Below, one piece after another: positions 13,977 through 23,344 of a DNA stretch of 64,000 nucleotides. Position numbers and translations under genes: made by a program. Source of the DNA: Bartonella sp. ML70XJBT.G. Lineage in GTDB: Bacteria; Pseudomonadota; Alphaproteobacteria; Rhizobiales; Rhizobiaceae. The DNA is taken from positions 1 through 64,000 of the forward strand of contig NZ_JAQITA010000012.1 in assembly GCF_028618575.1 (NCBI RefSeq), in the 5' to 3' direction. Each line of letters opens with the position of its first letter. Positions within the stretch are counted from its first letter, which is position 1. The notes under the pieces were generated by a model. That model did not search any database. It saw nothing but the letters and a program-made list of their open reading frames with translations, and was not told the DNA's origin.

Positions 13977-15131
13977 GTCGCTCCTGTTATAAATGTAGCC
14001 CACTGTTCCAAGAGAGAGCGCCGTTGCTCTAAAAAGTCTGTCCGCATATAAGCTTTCGTCACTGAACTCCCAACTGAATGGGCAAGAACAGTTTCTGCAA
14101 TCTCAAAAACGGTGTTGACGTTGTCTCTGCTATCCAGTCCCGTAAACTTGAACGAAAACCATGTGGACGATAAGTCAAACCACAAACTGTCATATATTTT
14201 GCCATGGTAGCATCAGAAATGGGATTGCCTTTAAGACCAGAAAAGAGAAAACCATTCTTTTCAAAGGGAAGAGTTTTTTCAATAACTCTCAAAGCTTCAT
14301 CACTCAGTGGCACGCGAAAGTCTGAAACTTTCCCTACAAGACCTTTCATGTTGTCTTTTGGTATCGTCCATATATTTGTGTCAATTTGTTCAAGACGCAA
14401 ATAGCGCAATGGATATGACCGTGCTCCAGTTAAAATCAGTAACTTTAGTGCTAAATTTGAAAGGGTATCATCTTTTAAGTTTTGATAAAAATCCGGCACT
14501 TCTTGCCACGGCATAGCAGGAATATTTGTTGATGTCGCACGTGGTTTTCCTAAAAGTGCGCGTGCCTTCATACAAGCCTGTAGATCAACATCTAAACCAA
14601 GAGCAGCGCCATATTTCAAGCAAATATTGATACGGTTAAGTGCTTTTCGCGCTGTATCTGCTTTTTCATGCCAAAGGGGTGAGAGAACATTGCGAATGAT
14701 ATTGGCTGTTAATTTTTCTATAGGTAAATTACCAATGTGTGGAATAACGTGCAACTCTAGTGGAGAAAACCAGCGGCCGTTTTTGCCTTCATTTTTCAAC
14801 TCTGCTTTTTGCTTTCAAAAGCCGCTTTTGCAATTTCTTGGAAGATATTGCTTTGCTGTTTTAAAATAGTCTGTTTTCGAAAGACAATAGGATCATTGCC
14901 TTCTTTAAGAATATCACTATAATATCTTGCAAGCTCACGCGCTTCTTTTAAAGAGAGTTTCGTAATAGGACCAAGTCCCATTTCACGGCGCTTATTGTGG
15001 TGTGTATAGCGAAAAAACCAAGAGCGTGTATTGTCTTTTCGGACATTTAACCACAGCCCTGCCCCATCACAATATTTACCCTGCGGAGACGTCTTTACGA
15101 ATGATGCTGATAACCGATGAATTGCTCTCAC
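13973..15131 (-). pseudogene. int: Prophage tyrosine integrase (DUF4102 N-terminus), broken by at least two frameshifts
   Basis: Three frames make one integrase. 15131-14796 (start GTG) carries the DUF4102-type N-terminus (YCDGAGLWLNVRKDNTRSWF, LGPITKLSLKEARELARYYS). About 14799-14100 carries the core-binding and catalytic region (LKLLILTGARSYPLRYLRLE, YRPHGFRSSLRDWIAETTST), including the HxxR box. About 14120-13973 carries the C-terminus with the tyrosine (VTKAYMRTDFLEQR). The first break is a short A-run (AGCAAAAAGCAG, near 14806), the second a T-run near 14115 (CCGTTTTTGAG). The protein would excise and integrate the prophage; it cannot work as written. It marks the right edge of the prophage. 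Confidence 0.85.
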
Positions 15132-15145
15132 TTAGCTTACCTTCT

Positions 15146-15190
15146 CGTCCACCTTTTCACACATTGCCCGTCCACCTTTTAGACCACCTT
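15146..15190. repeat. Direct repeats upstream of the integrase
   Basis: CGTCCACCTTTT occurs at 15146-15157 and 15169-15180, and a weaker AGACCACCTT follows at 15181-15190. Short direct repeats beside an integrase gene may be arm-type recombinase sites or an operator. No att core or tRNA duplication is visible in the window, so attachment-site identity is unproven. Confidence 0.4.
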
Positions 15191-15432
15191 AAATTTCTGA
15201 TTTGAGATTTTTTCTTTAATTCTTAATTTTTTTATTGGAACATAAAAAATTACAGACATCAATACGTCCTTGCGCTTCTTTACACAATCTGATTCTTGCT
15301 AATAAAGCCTGATTCGCCCTCTGGAGGCACCATGCTCTTTTTTATCCAAAATAACTTATTGATTTTCCATATCTTTTTTACTGTGGGGGATACCCGAATA
15401 AAAGTAAGGGAATAGGATTTTCAGTGTACCTC
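15191..15432. other. Non-coding stretch right of the integrase
   Basis: AT-rich sequence with no coding frame I can support. It probably contains the chromosome-prophage junction. Confidence 0.5.
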
Positions 15433-15747
15433 TCAATTATTCTGAATCAGAACTTCTTTTCGAGGTTTTTTTATGAGAAATTTAGAATAAAGAATCTTAC
15501 GATATTTCTCTTTTCCTAAATGAAGGGGAAAACTAGTATCATCTGCTTTTACAAAGAAATAAAAATCATCAAAGTCATCCTTAAGTAGGCAAGCAGATAA
15601 ATAATAGTTGATCAAAGAAATACGCTGTGGAACCGCATCATCATCTGGAAAATCAATAACATCCTTCTGAAAACTAATATCATGGTTTTTGGCTTTATTT
15701 TTTCTACTATAATGATAACTGCCTAGAAAATATTGCGACAACCTCAA
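15433..15747 (-). CDS. Hypothetical protein sharing a C-terminal motif with a relic at 22171
   Basis: The frame runs from TTG 15747 to TAA at 15433 and would encode up to 104 residues, rich in acidic and aromatic residues (FPDDDAVPQRISLINYYLSA, DDFDDFYFFVKADDTSFPLH) and ending KKPRKEVLIQNN. There is no signal peptide or clear domain. The same ending (NPRTEILIRNN) is found in a short relic at 22171-22236, so this is a family with several genomic copies. The TTG start lacks a good ribosome site and the 5' end may be truncated. Confidence 0.4.
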   Translation of the reverse strand: MRLSQYFLGSYHYSRKNKAKNHDISFQKDVIDFPDDDAVPQRISLINYYLSACLLKDDFDDFYFFVKADDTSFPLHLGKEKYRKILYSKFLIKKPRKEVLIQNN

Positions 15748-15963
15748 GGTGATTTATGAGAGGCACTTTTCCAGCTCTCTTCTCTAGTCCTCCCTACACC
15801 ATCCCCTTGTGGTGCACAAGCAAGCGAATAAAATTAATTCAACATAAAGAGACATAAGAGTATATTACAATATTCGGGATTATGATTCAAGGTATATAGC
15901 GATGATTTATTATTATAAATCAATTCATTACCTGAATATTAACCTCACGTAATTTCCCTTAAT

Positions 15964-16203
15964 TTAACCAACGTTCAGTGCGTCTCTCACATGTGTTTTT
16001 ACTTCAAGAATCGCCCCCATATCCATAAGGATAAATACAGTAGCGAAACTTCTATCCTTTTCGCTCCCATCGGAATATCCCCAACACAAACAGTTACCCA
16101 TTCTTGTAACGGTTTCTTAAATTTATCGACAATTTACTTCTTTTCACCGATCATCCACATGAGAGTTACCCAAAACACGCTGCCGAATATCCTTACCACG
16201 CTT
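15964..16203 (-). pseudogene. Carboxymuconolactone decarboxylase-like remnant
   Basis: Reading the minus strand across frames gives KRGKDIRQRVLGNSHVDDR, then FKKPLQEWVT, then CWGYSDGSEKDRSFATVFIL and LEVKTHVRDALNVG. This order (RG...R..VLG, QE.VT...WG, RS...LAML....E...HVRGALNNG) is that of the carboxymuconolactone decarboxylase/AhpD-like family (PF02627). At least two frameshifts and in-frame stops make it a pseudogene. It lies 44 bases downstream of the FAD/NAD(P)-binding gene on the same strand and was probably the last gene of that operon. The call rests on pattern resemblance only. Confidence 0.45.
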
Positions 16204-16247
16204 AACTATTTACTTAGCGCCTCCAAACACTTTTTAAGGGATTAAAT

Positions 16248-18083
16248 TTACCTAGATGTGACATAATTCACTTCTATTTCATTAAACATCTGCTGGATAC
16301 ATTTATCCGAATCCAATAGAAAGCGAGAGTTCACACCGGGTCGTGGCAGAACAAAGGTAAAAAAACAAGGACCTTCAATCGGATTACCCAAAGACCACAC
16401 ATTTTTTCTCACATCTCCATTGAGATCGATAATGTTATAATTTCTATCAATATTCAAGCCACCAGTATGATAGTTTCCATTTATATATTCTGTGAGAAAA
16501 CCCTTATTAAAAAGGTTTCTGATTAATGGTGAGCGCTCAAGATTTATGTCAAATGGATCTATCCTTGCTTGGATGACAACATCTGCAACCTGAGTCGTTA
16601 TTTCTTCTGAGAAAGTACTAACAATACGGAAAACAGAATTTTTCTCGTCAATTTCTAAAATAGGTGAAGGACCAAGATCTATGCGAAGTAAACCACTATC
16701 AATTAAAGCGAGTAACTGCCTGTTCCGCACTAAAGGCGGACCGACAGCTATACGATTCATAATAGGGACAAAGTCGCTTACAAAACGAGCATGCGATTCT
16801 GGTGTCAAACCACCCCATTCAACGCAATAGCGCATGGTATCACGCACATCTCTCAAGACATCGGCTGCTGCTTTGACACTGCCAGAAACATTTCCTGCGT
16901 AAGCATTTTTGAGATCGTTTTCCAAAAATTCATAGATATAGCGTTTGTAATCAACAGCATTTTTGAATACAACACCTTGTAAGGGATATAATATTTCGTC
17001 AATTTTCCTAAAATCTTCATAGTCAATGCACGCAGTTTTCCCCACGGCATGATAGTATGCCCTCAACATTTCCTTTTTCAAGACTGGAAGAACATCTTCA
17101 AAAAAATCAAATTTCTTTTTTTCTTGTCGCAGAGATTTGAAGTAATCTAATGTAAAGAATTCAGCTGTATAAGCCTCAGAGATTCCTTTCTCATTTATGG
17201 CTCTAGAAGAAAATGGAAGTCCTTGTCTGGAGAAGAGACTGATGACAGGCTCTCGCCCTGATGGTATATATTCCAAGCGGCCTCTGTTCTCTTTATATCG
17301 GCCTCCTCTTCCAACAGTTAGCTCGGCTATAACATCATGCGCTGTTAGTCCCATACCCTGCACCAACACTCGAGCATCAGGGCTAACACTTTCTATCATG
17401 GATAAAGGATAAGGAGATCTTATAAATCCTAAGTTGGGATTTTTATGCTTATTTGAAGAAACAAAATCTGTTTTTTGTTGCTCATTTTCTGTGAGTATAT
17501 TAGTACCATGCCCAGTAGTCATAAATATAAATTCAAAGGACTGCTTATAATCCCCATCTACCACAACAATAAATTCGCGCTCTGATAATGGCTTAATATC
17601 AATCACATGAGATCTGATAATGGACACATCTACATTACGCGGTCTGTTTGCTGTCAATAGATCTACAACGAATTGTAAATAATTTCCTAATTCAGCACGT
17701 GATAGATAGTCATTATCGTCTATAGGTGCTCCAACATCTGAGTCTTCAGCCATATGATAGAAATTAGAACCTATTTTACGGATACCTGCATCTTTAGCCC
17801 ATTGAGCAAATGATGGTCCGTTGGTATATGGGCCAGAAACTTCACAAGTTTTATCTAAGAACATAGTCATTTGCGATGCAACTGTATTGACTAATAGATA
17901 ATCTGCTTGTCTTGGCGAATGAGATCCACAACCATGTTCATTGGGATCAAATATTGTCAGGTTTATATGCACACTACTTATATAACGACGAGCATAGGCA
18001 TTTATCCTCTCATAAAAACTAATGCCACGCGCCCCAAAACCGATGATAGCACAATTAATGGTTTTTTTTCTGTTTATAGCCAT
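16248..18083 (-). CDS. FAD/NAD(P)-binding oxidoreductase-like protein (COG4529/NAD_binding_9 type)
   Basis: The 611-residue protein opens with a dinucleotide-binding loop (CAIIGFGARGISFYERIN) and has LTIFDPNEHGCGSHSPRQAD and DYLLVNTVASQMTMFLD, then YLSRAELGNYLQFVVDLL, the pattern of YdhS-like FAD/NAD(P)-binding proteins. VLVQGMGLTAHDVIAELTVG looks like a second Rossmann motif, and the end has GNPIEGPCFFTFVLPRPG. Substrate is unknown. AGGAAAG precedes ATG 18083, which lies 29 bases inside the end of the MFS gene, implying coupling. It is the third gene of a nitronate monooxygenase-transporter-oxidoreductase operon, probably acting on a small metabolite. Confidence 0.75.
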   Translation of the reverse strand: MAINRKKTINCAIIGFGARGISFYERINAYARRYISSVHINLTIFDPNEHGCGSHSPRQADYLLVNTVASQMTMFLDKTCEVSGPYTNGPSFAQWAKDAGIRKIGSNFYHMAEDSDVGAPIDDNDYLSRAELGNYLQFVVDLLTANRPRNVDVSIIRSHVIDIKPLSEREFIVVVDGDYKQSFEFIFMTTGHGTNILTENEQQKTDFVSSNKHKNPNLGFIRSPYPLSMIESVSPDARVLVQGMGLTAHDVIAELTVGRGGRYKENRGRLEYIPSGREPVISLFSRQGLPFSSRAINEKGISEAYTAEFFTLDYFKSLRQEKKKFDFFEDVLPVLKKEMLRAYYHAVGKTACIDYEDFRKIDEILYPLQGVVFKNAVDYKRYIYEFLENDLKNAYAGNVSGSVKAAADVLRDVRDTMRYCVEWGGLTPESHARFVSDFVPIMNRIAVGPPLVRNRQLLALIDSGLLRIDLGPSPILEIDEKNSVFRIVSTFSEEITTQVADVVIQARIDPFDINLERSPLIRNLFNKGFLTEYINGNYHTGGLNIDRNYNIIDLNGDVRKNVWSLGNPIEGPCFFTFVLPRPGVNSRFLLDSDKCIQQMFNEIEVNYVTSR

Positions 18084-19224
18084 AGTATCTTTCCTGTATA
18101 AACCCCACGCATAGAATAAAAAGAAGAAATGACGAAATAGAGAATATTAGGATATAACTCTCTATTATATAGAAAAGCCAAGTAAACATATACGCAGCTA
18201 TTGCTTGTGATACGGCGAATGCTGACACTGCTCTGCTCCAGATAATCTGCTGAATTTGTGGATCAGATGAAGACAATTCTCCTATTAAACCAAGATATAA
18301 AGGCACAATGCCAGGGGTAGCGGCACCCATAATAAGAGCCGGTAGTAACAATGCGATCTTCAAATCAGGGAACAATAGCAATAGAAATGAGGCAAATAAT
18401 TGCACAAAATTCATCAAAAAGATCACCGAGCGATACGATGTTTTCTTGGCTGCTATGCTCAATATTATGGCTCCTAAAAAGGCACCAAAGGCATAAACTA
18501 GCCAAATGATAGAAGCAAAATAGGTTGATGGTATTGTGCGAAGCAAAACAAAATTCACAAGAAACAATATATATGGCATAAACGCTGCAGCATTGATGCC
18601 ATATGTTATATATATGAAATAATCTATTCGCTTAGACTTATACGACTTTTTAATATGCTTAAAATTCGTGTTGGGTATAAATTGATAGGTTATTATAAAA
18701 AATATAAGAGTGATTAAAAAAAGTATCCCCCAATAATAAGATACTTTAATACTTGCTATCATAGGTGTAAACAAAGCAGACAATAGCAAGCCTAACCCCA
18801 CTCCTGAGAACATTATACCACCAGAACGAGCACGATCTTTTGGATCTATAGCCGATAACAAAGTTGGAGCAGCCACAGCTGTTAAGATCCCGCCCGACAA
18901 GCCAACAATAAAACGCCATATCATGAACCATAAGCTTCCATATGGATAACAACAGCATAAAAAAGACAGCCCACTCATGAAGAATGCTAATCTCAATGCA
19001 TATCTTGGAGAAGTGAGGCGTAAAATATAAGGGGATGAAAGAGCACCGATGAAGTAACCAAAAAAGTTTGCAGAACCTACCCAAAAAATATGATTTTCAT
19101 CAAGCCAACCTTGGCTTATAAGATAAGGTGTTGCAGGCGTATAAGCAAAGCGTGATAAACCTATGCCAACCAAGGATGCGGCAAATCCACTCAATACGCA
19201 CTTGACCGTTTTATTCATTGTCAT
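18055..19224 (-). CDS. MFS transporter, YbfB/YjiJ-like
   Basis: I set the start at ATG 19224 (MTMNKTVKCVLSGFAASLVG), 23 bases after the upstream stop, because the upstream extension overlaps the neighbour and lacks membrane character. About 389 residues form some twelve hydrophobic segments. GIGLSRFAYTPATPYLISQG and NFFGYFIGALSS near the N-terminus are typical of the YbfB/YjiJ branch of the major facilitator superfamily. Substrate is unknown; from context it may export or import the compound handled by the flanking flavoenzymes. Its 3' end overlaps the next gene by 29 bases. Confidence 0.8.
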   Translation of the reverse strand: MTMNKTVKCVLSGFAASLVGIGLSRFAYTPATPYLISQGWLDENHIFWVGSANFFGYFIGALSSPYILRLTSPRYALRLAFFMSGLSFLCCCYPYGSLWFMIWRFIVGLSGGILTAVAAPTLLSAIDPKDRARSGGIMFSGVGLGLLLSALFTPMIASIKVSYYWGILFLITLIFFIITYQFIPNTNFKHIKKSYKSKRIDYFIYITYGINAAAFMPYILFLVNFVLLRTIPSTYFASIIWLVYAFGAFLGAIILSIAAKKTSYRSVIFLMNFVQLFASFLLLLFPDLKIALLLPALIMGAATPGIVPLYLGLIGELSSSDPQIQQIIWSRAVSAFAVSQAIAAYMFTWLFYIIESYILIFSISSFLLFILCVGFIQERYYGYKQKKNH

Positions 19225-19247
19225 ATTAGCTTTAGATTCACTTTTGC

Positions 19248-20312
19248 TTAGCTGTGTATATAGCGAGCATACTCGTTTTCTAACTCTGCGATAATTTGTG
19301 CTGCCGGAATAAAACGCGCCAAGAAAGCACTTTGCCCCGCCCAAAAAGGACCTATATCAAGATCTTCTCGTAAGAGCATACTTTTTTGCAGCTGCTTGAA
19401 GGCATCATAACCGTAAGGATACTCCGGAATATCCTTATCAGTAATACTCATCGCCCATTGGACAAATGACGTCATTATTGACCGCGCAGGCCGCCCAGAA
19501 ATGGCTCGCGTCAAAACGGTCGGTATAGATTTATCAGACTTCAAAAGATTTTTATGACAATGACTCGCACCGCTTTCGCTACAACCTATAAAGGCACTCC
19601 CTAATTGTACTCCCTGAGCACCCATGAGCATAACGCTCGCTATATCAGCCCCAGTCATTATACCGCCTGCAGCAATTATAGGAAGTGATAAGTGCTGGGC
19701 TAAAAGCCGTGTCAAGACGTGCGTTGATAACTTTTCGTCAAATTGCGAAAGATTAAATTGTCCTCGGTGTCCTCCTGCCTCAAAGCCTTGAGCTATTATT
19801 GCATCCAAACCCTTGACTGCAATTTCTTTCCCCTCCTCAAGACAAGTTGCAGTCGCCATAAGTTTGGCACCGGTTTGTCGAAAAATGTCAATGATATCAT
19901 CGTCAGGGACACCAAAATGAAAGCTAATAATATCAGGGGATTGTGCAGCGACAGCGATAGCTAAAGCCTTATTATTTTTAATAGAGGCATATATATTCTT
20001 AAGAGGAGTATTTAGAATCGTTTCCCCACCTAAAAAATGATCGTTTAGCTTAGTTCGCCAATAAGAATCTTTTGCTGTATCCACACGCAAAAAAGGATCA
20101 TGACAGAAAAGATTAATATTAAACGGTCGATCAGTTAGTGCTTTCGTTTTTTGAATTAACGAAACTGCTTCATCCGGTCCTAATCCGCCAATAGCTATCG
20201 AACCAACCGCACCAGAATTAGATACGGCTGCCGCCATCTCAGGCGTCGATACACCAGCCATAGGAGCTTGTATTATTAAAGAACGTATATCTTTAGGTAA
20301 TGTAGCTAACAC
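19248..20312 (-). CDS. Nitronate monooxygenase (2-nitropropane dioxygenase family)
   Basis: I choose GTG 20312, which has GAGG six bases upstream; a TTG at 20324 is the alternative. The roughly 354-residue flavoprotein shows IIQAPMAGVSTPEMAAAVSN near the N-terminus, LPIIAAGGIMTGADIASVML (FMN phosphate region), GAQGVQLGSAFIG, and QGFEAGGHRG containing the catalytic His of class I nitronate monooxygenases. The family oxidises alkyl nitronates such as propionate 3-nitronate. It is the first intact gene of the minus-strand operon and may detoxify nitro compounds or take part in a small biosynthetic pathway. Confidence 0.85.
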   Translation of the reverse strand: MLATLPKDIRSLIIQAPMAGVSTPEMAAAVSNSGAVGSIAIGGLGPDEAVSLIQKTKALTDRPFNINLFCHDPFLRVDTAKDSYWRTKLNDHFLGGETILNTPLKNIYASIKNNKALAIAVAAQSPDIISFHFGVPDDDIIDIFRQTGAKLMATATCLEEGKEIAVKGLDAIIAQGFEAGGHRGQFNLSQFDEKLSTHVLTRLLAQHLSLPIIAAGGIMTGADIASVMLMGAQGVQLGSAFIGCSESGASHCHKNLLKSDKSIPTVLTRAISGRPARSIMTSFVQWAMSITDKDIPEYPYGYDAFKQLQKSMLLREDLDIGPFWAGQSAFLARFIPAAQIIAELENEYARYIHS

Positions 20313-20326
20313 AGTAGCCCTCAAAA

Positions 20327-20512
20327 TTAATGGTTTGGAAATTCATCACCTATAATGCTTTGGAGACTATAGATGGGAAGTACGAATAATAACACTGCTT
20401 CCTCTTGCTCCACACCGCTTAGCATTAAGTTAGCAGCAAGAAAATTAAAGCTTCGTTCATTTTCATATCCAGCGGCGATATATATAAAAAAATGTACGAT
20501 TGCAACAATCCA
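20327..20512 (-). pseudogene. Coding-like gene end upstream of nitronate monooxygenase
   Basis: A minus-strand frame without a convincing start reads AAGYENERSFNFLAANLMLS, GVEQEEAVLLFVLPIYSLQS and ends IIGDEFPNH at a TAA (20327-20329), just before the nitronate monooxygenase. Composition looks coding, and the position suggests a truncated gene once at the head of the operon. I do not recognise the family. Confidence 0.35.
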
Positions 20513-20775
20513 TTATCCTGATAAATTGTGATATATACAGTTTTTCTCTAACCTTAAATCTACTTCATTAGGCTTGTCGTGATATATCTTATTTGTTTAG
20601 TACAGTAGGTAGAAAACTATGAGCAGTTTTTTGATGAACGTATTATAATTTCAAGAAAAACAAAGAGAACTAAATCACTGTAAAGATCACCACGCCCTTA
20701 AATTTTGTAAACGATATTTTGTATCTCATCTTAACCTACAAAACTTTATAATACTAAAACCAATCAACCAAAGAA

Positions 20776-21797
20776 TGGTTAAAGCAGAAAGAAAAACAAG
20801 AAATTGAAGAGATACTAAAAATAACCTGTGCTCTTTTTTCTGAAAGCCTCTCTAAAGATAATATCCATGATGTTGCCGCCTCTCGTTTTATTGTCAATGA
20901 TGTGACGGTCGAAAAACTTGGGAAATTGTTAAAAGCCCCCCGTGGTCTCTTAATGGTTCGTGATGAATTATCTGTTTTTTACCAATCTGGAAAGAAATAT
21001 CAAACAGACTGTGCTTTTTATCTAACAACTTTTAATGAAGATGATTAATTTACCTATGACAGTATCGGGCGTGGAACCATTTTTATTCCCAATGCAACCC
21101 TTTCCATTATAGGGGACATTCAACTTTCACGGATTATTCCCCTCATTAAAGAAATCCTCCATGGGAGAAATGATGATGGTTTGCTCCAACGGTTCCAGAT
21201 GCTAGTGTGGACGGATGCAATCGAAGAGCCGGACTAGGTTGATAGGTGTTCCAAGTAAGATATACAGCAAGATTATGAAGGGCTGTTTCTTTCTCTCTAT
21301 AATAAACTCCTTGGCTCACCAGAACACCAGATTATCATGCATTTCTCTGCAAGTTTACAAGCACATCTTTGGAAAATGAATAAACCCCTACCAACCTTGC
21401 CTTGACTTTTGAACTTATTGATGGAGGGCGTTTTGAAATCAATAAAGCAATTTTTCAAACAGCGTTGCGTTGGGAAAAATATCTGATAAGTCACGCAAAA
21501 CGTCTTTATGTGGCGGGAGATAAATTAGCAGCAGAACGTGCAAAATTAATTGTTGAACGCTGTGATTGTTTACAAGATGGCTTTACTGTACATGATATTT
21601 ATAAGCGCGATTGGAAAAGTTTAAAAGATAATGAAACCGTTAAGCAAACTTTAGATCTTTTAAGCCGTTGTAACTATATCCGTGAAATCTCTGGAGACAA
21701 TAACTTTCAAGGTGGTCGACCTACCATACGTTATGAATGGCCCCTCTTAGTGAAAATTCATAAGACATCATACAGAGGCAATCGTGAGATCTTATAA
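20776..21797 (+). pseudogene. Decayed DUF3987 phage/plasmid replication-type protein
   Basis: The frame from 20776 reads VEKLGKLLKAPRGLLMVRDE, SIGRGTIFIPNATLSIIGDI and GRNDDGLLQRFQMLVWTDAI, the conserved core of DUF3987 proteins found next to primases in phages and plasmids. It is interrupted by TAA at 21046 (inside NEDD*FTYD), TAG at 21235, a later TAA and a shift near 21400. The last part (21402-21797: FELIDGGRFEINKAIFQTAL, and GGRPTIRYEWPLLVKIHK) is the usual C-terminus. The 5' third is missing. It is a relic of a second mobile element, separate from the P2-like prophage. Confidence 0.75.
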
Positions 21798-22170
21798 AAC
21801 TTTGAACTATTAGTTTTAAAGTTTTTTTGGGGGAGCTTTTTACCATTATTATTTTATTTTTTCAGTCAAAAATAAAAGTTATTATATTTCAATGTATTAA
21901 TATTTATGAACTTTTCAAAAAACAATCTATATCAACAATACAACGCATAAATTCAGCTATAGAATATATTTTCTGGGGGGATGTAAGAGTTTTGAGGGTT
22001 TTTAAAACAGACAAAACCTATCTAGATAAAACCTATCAAAATAATCATTCTGATGATCTAAAACACATTATAGCTTTTGTAAGACTTTACAAAGGATGTA
22101 ACCATCTAAAAAGTCCTGTTAAAATGAAGTAACATTCTTCTGAAGCTAATAAATCTTTTTGAGATTTTCT
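21798..22170. other. Region after the DUF3987 relic, no supported gene
   Basis: A frame at 21827-22132 is open, and its second half (GDVRVLRVFKTDKTYLDKTY, then DDLKHIIAFVRL) may be a gene fragment from the same mobile element, but its first half looks like chance sequence. I do not assign a gene. Confidence 0.35.
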
Positions 22171-22236
22171 TCAATTATTACGAATCAGGATTTCTGTTCG
22201 AGGATTTTTTTGCCGTATAAGATGTTCAAAAAGTGC
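22171..22236 (-). pseudogene. C-terminal relic related to the protein at 15433-15747
   Basis: Twenty-one codons on the minus strand read ALFEHLIRQKNPRTEILIRN and stop at 22171-22173; a stop codon lies directly upstream. The last dozen residues match the end of the hypothetical protein at 15433 (KKPRKEVLIQNN). It is a fragment of a repeated gene family. Confidence 0.4.
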
Positions 22237-22313
22237 TTATTTCTAGAAAATCAAAATTTTTAAAGATCTCTCACAGTTGGTTACAATCATTCAGATTCTA
22301 AACAAATTTTTCC

Positions 22314-22505
22314 TTAAATATCTTTGAGAAGCTTTGTCATGGTCACAAAATTATCTACAGTCAAGTTCCCAGAGCTATAATACAGTTTTACAAGATATTG
22401 TGGGTCTAAATAAAACAAACTGTCTGGAGCATAAAAAAGTTTAACACTATGTTCCCACGAATAATTTAAAATAGTTGTATCAAGCAGTTTTTTATCTAAT
22501 ATGCT
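22314..22505 (-). pseudogene. Unknown gene fragment
   Basis: A 63-codon minus-strand frame without a start codon reads LLDTTILNYSWEHSVKLFYA, PDSLFYLDPQYLVKLYYSSG and FVTMTKLLKDI. Amino-acid composition is protein-like, but no family is recognised and the frame is closed upstream by TGA at 22506-22508. It is probably the 3' part of a lost gene. Confidence 0.35.
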
Positions 22506-22861
22506 TCATTTTTTAAACAATACCATGGATATTACCCTCTAAGAATTCCATGTTGATAACATAGCCCTCTTCTATTTTGTTTCTTACCGCAGTAGATATA
22601 CAAAAAAAGAGCTTTGTTTTTTCAAATTGAAAAGCAATTGTAACACAATAGAAGCAGACACCCTATAAAAAGGAGTTTTCTTGTTTCAATGCTCGCCTTT
22701 TTGTTATAGTATCAATCCTTTATATCCCTCACGCAATCAAAGTAATTTTTTCCTTTGCTATAAAGCTAATAATAGCTCTGCTGATTTTGAACCTAATGAA
22801 ACTTTACCTCAGTTTTGGTGGAGGGGGCATTTTAAATTCTCTCCCCCATTTGTGGATCTAG
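22506..22861. other. Non-coding stretch before the lipoprotein
   Basis: AT-rich, with only short chance frames. Positions 22810-22860 contain CCTCA/GGAGG and CTCCCCC segments, but I see no convincing terminator. Confidence 0.4.
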
Positions 22862-23344
22862 TTACTTTTTAAAAGATGTGCGTGAAGTTGAAGATTGCTT
22901 TTGTAAAGCTTTTTTTGCTTTTTGATATCGTTTTTCATTCTCAAAATGCGTTAATAAAGCGCGTTCTTTTTTTGTTGCATTAGACATACCAAAGCTCTCA
23001 TTATCCATAAATTGCTGATATCCTGCTATCATGAGATTGGTTAAAAATGAATCACTTCTTGGAGCTTCTACAAAATAAATCCCCTTTGAATCCTGTAATT
23101 TGTACCGATAACCTGCTTTGGACATACACTCATAAATTGATGCAAACTCACCCACACGCGAATTCGTATCTTCAGGAGAAGCATAAACTGGTTTCCAGCC
23201 ACATTGTGATAGAGCCTGTTGAAGAGTAGCTTTATCAACACCTGGTTTTTCCCATAATGCCAAGGTTGACGGAGGTGGCTGATTAATACATCCAGCTGTG
23301 CTTAAAAGAGCTATGGTGCTCAATAATTTCAAGATTTTTTTCAT
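22862..23344 (-). CDS. Small lipoprotein of unknown function
   Basis: The 160-residue product has a clear lipoprotein signal (MKKILKLLSTIALLSTAGC; lipidated Cys19), followed by INQPPPSTLALWEKPGVDKA and ECMSKAGYRYKLQDSKGIYF, and a basic helical C-terminus (KKERALLTHFENEKRYQKAK). A very strong AGAGGGGGGAAG site precedes the ATG. It resembles the small lipoproteins often carried by prophages and accessory regions (an N-terminal ...LWEKPG...V..AL..CG...). A membrane-anchored structural or cargo role is possible. It stands alone between degenerate regions. Confidence 0.7.
   Translation of the reverse strand: MKKILKLLSTIALLSTAGCINQPPPSTLALWEKPGVDKATLQQALSQCGWKPVYASPEDTNSRVGEFASIYECMSKAGYRYKLQDSKGIYFVEAPRSDSFLTNLMIAGYQQFMDNESFGMSNATKKERALLTHFENEKRYQKAKKALQKQSSTSRTSFKK

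Noticed and set aside
15991-16245. 84-codon plus-strand frame
   Set aside because: It is antisense to the carboxymuconolactone decarboxylase-like remnant and has no protein-like motifs.
22681-22872. 63-codon plus-strand frame beginning TTG
   Set aside because: Composition looks random and it runs into the convergent lipoprotein gene end; no ribosome site.
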